From assembly GCA_035533615.1 (NCBI GenBank), contig DATLTM010000022.1, forward strand, positions 1 through 8,145: 8,145 bases of DNA, read 5' to 3'. A model generated the notes under the pieces. That model had not been told where the DNA came from, did no database searches, and saw only the letters and a list, made by a program, of their open reading frames with translations. The position numbers were made by a program, and so were the translations under genes. The DNA comes from C7867-001 sp035533615 (lineage in GTDB: Bacteria > Patescibacteriota > Minisyncoccia > Phycocordibacterales > Phycocordibacteraceae). This document shows, piece after piece, positions 4,447-8,145 of this stretch; position 1 is the first letter of the stretch, and each line of letters starts with the position of its first letter.

Positions 4447-6891
4447 ATGGCGTACGATCATCGCGACATAGAAAAGAAAGCGCAAGAGAAATGGGTGGGT
4501 CTCGATCTCTATCGCGCCGACCTCGCGGACGAATCCAGAGAACCGTACTATTTGCTTGTGGAGTTTCCGTATCCATCCGGAGACCTCCACATCGGGCACT
4601 GGTACGCATTTGCCGTGACCGATATCTATGCACGTTTGCTCCGCGCACGCGGGAAGAATGTGCTTTTCCCGATTGGTTTCGATGCGTTCGGCCTGCCCGC
4701 TGAGAATGCGGCTATCAAAAATGGTGTAGACCCGAAGGAATGGACATACAAAAACATCGAACGCATGCGTACCCAGCTCGCGAGCATGGGTGCATCGTTC
4801 GACTGGAGCAAAGAAGTCGTCGCATGTGACCCGAGATACTATCAGTGGACGCAATGGCTCTTCGCGAAACTCTTTGAACACGGACTTGCAGAGCACCGCG
4901 AGGCAGCGGTGAAGTGGTGTCCCAAGGACCAGACCGTCCTCGCCAATGAACAGGTCATAGACGGTCATTGCGAGCGCTGCGGCACGCCAGTAGAGGAGAA
5001 ACGGCTCACTCAATGGTTCCTCAAAATAACCGACTACGCGAAGCGGCTTCTTGCCGGCCTGAAAGATCTTCCATGGCGCGAAGAAATAAAAGAGGCGCAG
5101 CGCTCCTGGATAGGCGAAAGCCAGGGCGCATACCTAGAATTCCCTATTGCAGGCCGCGATGAGAAGATAAAAATATTCACCACGCGGCCTGATACTCTCT
5201 TCGGCGCGACGTACATCGTGCTCGCACCAGAACATCAGCTTGTTTCATTTTTGTTAGATGCCGTTTCGAATAAAAAAGAAATTGAGGACTATATAAGCGC
5301 GACGGCAAAGAGGACCGAGCGCGAGCGCAGTGAGAACAAAGAGAAGACTGGCGTAAGGCTGGAAGGTGTCTCAGCGGTTAATCCGGCGACCAAAGAAGAG
5401 ATCCCAATCTACGTTGCCGACTATGTCCTCAATTCTTACGGCACTGGTGCCGTGATGGCCGTTCCTGCCCACGACGAGCGCGACTACGAGTTCGCGAAAA
5501 AAATGGAATTACCAATTCTGTACGTCATTAATCCAATCACTGAAGAGCAGAAGAAAAATTCGGAATACAAAGAGAAAATAACAGTGCCCATCGAAGGTGT
5601 TTGTTATACTGGAGACGGTATTCTCGCGAACTCTGGAGAATTTTCTGGCAGGAACAGTGAAGAAGCGATGTGGGATATTGTCACAGCGGTTGGTGGTGAG
5701 CGTACGACGCAGTATCGTTTGCGCGACTGGCTTGTGAGCCGTCAGCGTTATTGGGGTTGCCCGATTCCGATTGTATATGACCCTGATGGGAAGCCACACG
5801 CGATCCCCGCTGAACACCTACCCTGGCTCCTGCCGACCGATGTCGATTTCAAACCAACGGGGAAAGCACCGCTCGCGTCGTCAAGAGAATTACAGGAGCG
5901 CGTCGTACATATTTTCGGAGAGGGGTGGACGCCGGAATACGACACACTCGACACTTTCGTGGATTCCTCGTGGTACTTTCTCCGCTATCTCAACCCGAGC
6001 GATACGCGCGATTTTTCCGACGCGGCGCATATGAAAAAATGGTTGCCGATCAATCGTTACTCGGGTGGTAGCGAACACACCACAATGCACCTCCTCTATG
6101 CGCGGTTCTTCATAAAAGTCCTCTATGACCTCGCGCTTGTTCCGATCGATGAGCCCTTTACGGAACGATTTAATCGTGGGCTCATTATGGGTCCTGACGG
6201 ACAGAAGATGAGTAAGTCAAAAGGGAATGTCATCAATCCCGATGATTTCGTCAAGAAGTATGGGGCGGATGCAGTTCGCCTCTACCTCGCGTTCATCGGA
6301 CCGTACAATGAACCGAATAGCTATCCGTGGAATTTAGACGGCGTTGCAAGTATGCGCAAGTTCTTGGAGCGGGTAAATCACCTCGTCGACAAATGGGGAC
6401 GTATGAAGTCCCAAGATGATGGGGACTTCATACGTCCCCGTATACGGCAGGCGCTTGCAAAAACGAGCGTGAAGGTTGCCGATGATGGCGACCGATTCAA
6501 GTTCAACACCAGTGTTGCAGCGCTTATGATACTCGTAAACGAGCTTGAGGCGGCATCCTCTGTTTCGAAAACAGAGTGTGCCCAGCTCGTTATCATGCTT
6601 GCGCCATTTGCACCGCACCTCGCCGAACATCTTTGGGAGAAGTTGGGGGGAGAAGGGAGCGTACATCAGCAGGCATGGCCTGTTGCTGCAATTGTTCTGG
6701 CGACCGAAAACGAGATTGTGGTTCAAGTAAACGGAAAACGTCGCGGTCTACTGGTGCTTCCGGTTGATGCTCCCGAAGCCGAGGCGGTTGCAAGGGCGCT
6801 GCATATATCAGCGGTTGCCACAGTACTCGACGGAAAGGAGCCCAAACGGATCATTTTTGTACCTGGCAGGATTCTGAATCTCGTGGTATAA
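4447..6891 (+). CDS. leuS: Leucine--tRNA ligase
   Basis: An 814-residue class Ia synthetase that charges tRNA-Leu in the cytoplasm, slightly shorter than the 860-residue E. coli enzyme. Motifs in order: FPYPSGDLHIGHWYAF with HIGH at 48-51; FDAFGLPAENAA (78-89); WCPKDQTVLANEQV with Cys158, Cys175 and Cys178 in the zinc-finger-like insert; editing (CP1) domain with TTRPDT (245-250) and GTGAVMAVPAHDERDYEFA (332-350), including the conserved Asp needed for proofreading; SRQRYWGCPIPIVY; DTFVDSSWYFLRY; KMSKS at 587-591; then the helical anticodon-binding domain and a C-terminal domain with VQVNGKRRG. Catalysis and editing both look intact. Residues 650-664 are encoded by a perfect 18-bp inverted repeat, in a linker where LeuRS sequences vary. 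An AAAAGG motif 4 nt before the ATG may be a ribosome binding site. Its stop codon lies inside a TATAAT box. Confidence 0.98.
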   Translation: MAYDHRDIEKKAQEKWVGLDLYRADLADESREPYYLLVEFPYPSGDLHIGHWYAFAVTDIYARLLRARGKNVLFPIGFDAFGLPAENAAIKNGVDPKEWTYKNIERMRTQLASMGASFDWSKEVVACDPRYYQWTQWLFAKLFEHGLAEHREAAVKWCPKDQTVLANEQVIDGHCERCGTPVEEKRLTQWFLKITDYAKRLLAGLKDLPWREEIKEAQRSWIGESQGAYLEFPIAGRDEKIKIFTTRPDTLFGATYIVLAPEHQLVSFLLDAVSNKKEIEDYISATAKRTERERSENKEKTGVRLEGVSAVNPATKEEIPIYVADYVLNSYGTGAVMAVPAHDERDYEFAKKMELPILYVINPITEEQKKNSEYKEKITVPIEGVCYTGDGILANSGEFSGRNSEEAMWDIVTAVGGERTTQYRLRDWLVSRQRYWGCPIPIVYDPDGKPHAIPAEHLPWLLPTDVDFKPTGKAPLASSRELQERVVHIFGEGWTPEYDTLDTFVDSSWYFLRYLNPSDTRDFSDAAHMKKWLPINRYSGGSEHTTMHLLYARFFIKVLYDLALVPIDEPFTERFNRGLIMGPDGQKMSKSKGNVINPDDFVKKYGADAVRLYLAFIGPYNEPNSYPWNLDGVASMRKFLERVNHLVDKWGRMKSQDDGDFIRPRIRQALAKTSVKVADDGDRFKFNTSVAALMILVNELEAASSVSKTECAQLVIMLAPFAPHLAEHLWEKLGGEGSVHQQAWPVAAIVLATENEIVVQVNGKRRGLLVLPVDAPEAEAVARALHISAVATVLDGKEPKRIIFVPGRILNLVV
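6395..6439 (+). repeat. Perfect 18-bp inverted repeat inside leuS
   Basis: GGGGACGTATGAAGTCCC (6395-6412) is followed by a 9-nt spacer (6413-6421) and the exact reverse complement GGGACTTCATACGTCCCC (6422-6439). The 45 bp unit is a multiple of three and stays in frame, encoding most of residues 650-664 (WGRMKSQDDGDFIRP). In mRNA it would form a very stable hairpin. A palindrome of this quality is not expected from coding constraint and suggests insertion of a small palindromic element. Confidence 0.95.
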
Positions 6892-6892
6892 T
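6884..6892 (+). promoter_or_regulatory. Extended -10 element overlapping the leuS stop codon
   Basis: TGGTATAAT is identical to the element at 3841-3849, and the TAA stop of leuS (6889-6891) lies within it. Initiation near 6899 would give the downstream gene a leader of roughly 38 nt. It may be a second, weaker promoter upstream of the one at 6900-6928, or chance. Confidence 0.4.
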
Positions 6893-6899
6893 CGCGCAA

Positions 6900-6928
6900 T
6901 TGACTCTTTATAAGGTGTTTGCTATAAA
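6900..6928 (+). promoter_or_regulatory. Sigma-70-type promoter of the 6938 gene (leaderless layout)
   Basis: TTGACT (6900-6905), a 17-bp spacer and TATAAA (6923-6928) form the best promoter in the window, five of six matches in each box, with TG extending the -10 (TGCTATAAA). The -10 ends 9 nt before the ATG at 6938, so the transcript should begin within about three bases of the start codon. No Shine-Dalgarno sequence is present. Confidence 0.8.
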
Positions 6929-6937
6929 TTAGACCAC

Positions 6938-8020
6938 ATGACTAAGGTCAGTAAAACCGTAAAACAGGGAAAGACGAAGGATGCCGTTCGGGCGGTTCCG
7001 TTTTCGTTTGACAGTGTCGCGCTCGTAAAGCGTCTTCTCGCCGCCGCTCCGGAACGCGCGCGCGAGATTCTCATCCGCCGTTTTGGTCTCGGCGCGGATT
7101 CGAAACGCGAAACTCTAGAAGCAATCGGTGACCGTTCCGGTATCACGCGCGAACGCGTCCGCCAGATAGAGGCAGCCGGGCTTGACGCTGCACGCGCGAG
7201 CAAAGCTTTTAAAGAGTCACGTGCCGCATTCGAAGAGATCGCGCGCTACATCGATTCGCTTGGAGCTATCGTTCCCGAAGATGTGCTCCTTGCCTCGCTT
7301 GGGAAGGACGAAAAGAGCCGTAACCGATTCCGTTTTTTCCTCATGCTCGATTCCGCCTTTTTCCGCGAACGGGAGACGAACGATTTTCTTGCGCGTTGGC
7401 ATGTGGACGCAGCAACGGCGAAACATATTCATGATGCGCTCTCAAAACTTTACGTCTCGCTGTCCGATGACGAAGTATTGACCGAAGCTGAATTACTCGA
7501 TCGATTCCTCGATGAGCTGAAAGACGTGAACGACGCGTACAAGAACGAAGAGATTCTGAAGCGCTGGCTCTCTCTTTCAAAGCGCATTGCCAGCAATCCG
7601 CTCTCTGAATGGGGTCGCACGTCTGCGCCAGCCATCCGCATCAAGGGCATCCGCGACTACGCATATCTCGCAGTCAAGCGTCACGGTGCGCCAATGCACT
7701 TCTCCGCGGTTGCGAAAGCAATCGGAACGCTTTTTTCAAAGAAAGCTCATATCGCGACGACACATAACGAACTCATTAAGGATCCACGTTTTGTGCTTGT
7801 GGGTCGCGGGCTGTACGCGCTCACCGAATGGGGTTATACGCCCGGCGTCGTGCGTGATGTCATCCGCGAAGCGCTTGAACGGACTGGCCCGATGAAGAAA
7901 GAGGAGATAATTAAGCAGGTGAAGAAAGCGCGGTTCGTCAAGGACAATACTATCCTCGTGAATCTGAACGATTCGCGGTATTTTAAGCGCCTTAAAGACG
8001 GCCGATACGCAGCGGTCTAA
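6938..8020 (+). CDS. Sigma-70 region 4 / HARE-type winged-helix transcription regulator
   Basis: A 360-residue protein without sigma regions 1-3. A basic N-terminus (1-20) precedes a sigma region 4-like helix-turn-helix at about 36-82: REILIRRFGLGADSKRETLE then AIGDRSGITRERVRQIE. In sigma factors that motif contacts the -35 box and the RNA polymerase beta flap. A mostly helical, charged middle part spans 90-230. Residues about 237-300 (RDYAYLAVKRHGAPMHFSAV and FVLVGRGLYALTEWGY) match the HARE-type winged helix known from the delta subunit (RpoE) of Firmicutes RNA polymerase, ASXL proteins and some restriction enzymes. The last 58 residues (VIREALERTGPMKKEEIIKQ ... SRYFKRLKDGRYAAV) look like a second winged helix. 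Without region 2 it cannot melt promoters alone; an RNA-polymerase accessory factor or transcription regulator is inference. It is monocistronic, behind its own strong promoter. Confidence 0.85.
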   Translation: MTKVSKTVKQGKTKDAVRAVPFSFDSVALVKRLLAAAPERAREILIRRFGLGADSKRETLEAIGDRSGITRERVRQIEAAGLDAARASKAFKESRAAFEEIARYIDSLGAIVPEDVLLASLGKDEKSRNRFRFFLMLDSAFFRERETNDFLARWHVDAATAKHIHDALSKLYVSLSDDEVLTEAELLDRFLDELKDVNDAYKNEEILKRWLSLSKRIASNPLSEWGRTSAPAIRIKGIRDYAYLAVKRHGAPMHFSAVAKAIGTLFSKKAHIATTHNELIKDPRFVLVGRGLYALTEWGYTPGVVRDVIREALERTGPMKKEEIIKQVKKARFVKDNTILVNLNDSRYFKRLKDGRYAAV

Positions 8021-8050
8021 CAGGACGCGTGCACAGGAAAACCAGCGGCG

Positions 8051-8071
8051 ATCGGCGGTGCTGTCGATTTT
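8051..8071 (+). terminator. Weak candidate terminator after the 6938 gene
   Basis: ATCGGCG (8051-8057) pairs with TGTCGAT (8062-8068) around a 4-nt loop, with two G-U pairs, and merges into a run of only four T residues. It lies 30 nt after the stop and just before the next promoter, so the position is sensible but the structure is weak. Confidence 0.3.
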
Positions 8072-8073
8072 GC

Positions 8074-8082
8074 TGCTATACT
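8074..8082 (+). promoter_or_regulatory. Extended -10 promoter of the 8090 gene (leaderless layout)
   Basis: TGCTATACT ends 7 nt before the ATG at 8090, the same spacing as at the 326 gene. There is no -35 at 17 bp and no Shine-Dalgarno sequence. Confidence 0.6.
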
Positions 8083-8089
8083 TGCAGCA

Positions 8090-8145
8090 ATGATTCCGTT
8101 TCTTGAAAAGCTCAAAAAGATAAGCGGCAATTTTACAGCTAGCAC
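8090..8145 (+). CDS. Start of an unidentified gene (3' part outside window)
   Basis: An ATG 7 nt after TGCTATACT opens a frame that reads MIPFLEKLKKISGNFTAS and stays open to the edge. Eighteen residues are too few to identify it. The short N-terminus is amphipathic and basic, without a signal peptide in the visible part. The call depends on the promoter spacing, which matches that of other genes here. Confidence 0.55.
   Translation, partial: MIPFLEKLKKISGNFTAS

Noticed and set aside
1..8145. CRISPR array, transposase, toxin-antitoxin pair, phage or defence genes.
   Set aside because: No regularly spaced repeats, catalytic motifs or gene pairs of these kinds were seen on either strand.

Overview
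The window looks like part of a reduced-genome bacterium of the Patescibacteria (Candidate Phyla Radiation), most likely a Paceibacteria/Parcubacteria-type lineage. This is inference. It rests on many small unrecognised membrane proteins, very short intergenic gaps, genes that begin 7-9 nt after a -10 box with no Shine-Dalgarno sequence, and a protein carrying sigma-70 region 4 plus HARE-type winged helices instead of a full sigma factor. TGA is used as a stop (e.g. ychF, ends 3805), so the TGA=Gly recoding of some CPR groups does not apply.

Layout. 1-186 (minus strand): 5' part of a SWIB/MDM2-domain protein, divergent from the rest. 187-325: divergent promoter region. 326-1532: three tightly packed genes (4-TM protein, small charged protein, 5-TM protein). 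1533-1771: a gap with a possible promoter inside the upstream gene end, a 23-codon ORF and a very long intrinsic terminator (1655-1713), which could be a short independent transcript. 1772-2065: a 97-aa unrecognised soluble protein. 2066-2695: decayed DNA holding two 97-bp direct repeats (2134-2230 and 2627-2723) and a pseudogene with two frameshifts, apparently left by a tandem duplication that also copied the first codons of ychF. 2705-3805: ychF, a translation-factor-like P-loop NTPase. 3859-4404: a 4-TM protein with four cysteines in its long extracytoplasmic loop. 4447-6891: leuS (leucyl-tRNA synthetase), with a perfect 18-bp inverted repeat inside the coding sequence. 6938-8020: the sigma-region-4/HARE regulator, behind the best promoter of the window. 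8090-8145: start of another apparently leaderless gene.

The genes do not form one pathway. leuS and ychF are core translation functions; the 6938-8020 product and perhaps the SWIB protein act on transcription or chromosomes; the remainder are unrecognised envelope or small proteins. No CRISPR array, tRNA, rRNA, transposase or defence system is visible. The strongest leads are the palindrome embedded in leuS, the duplication scar before ychF, the recurrent leaderless promoter layout and the sigma-4/HARE fusion.
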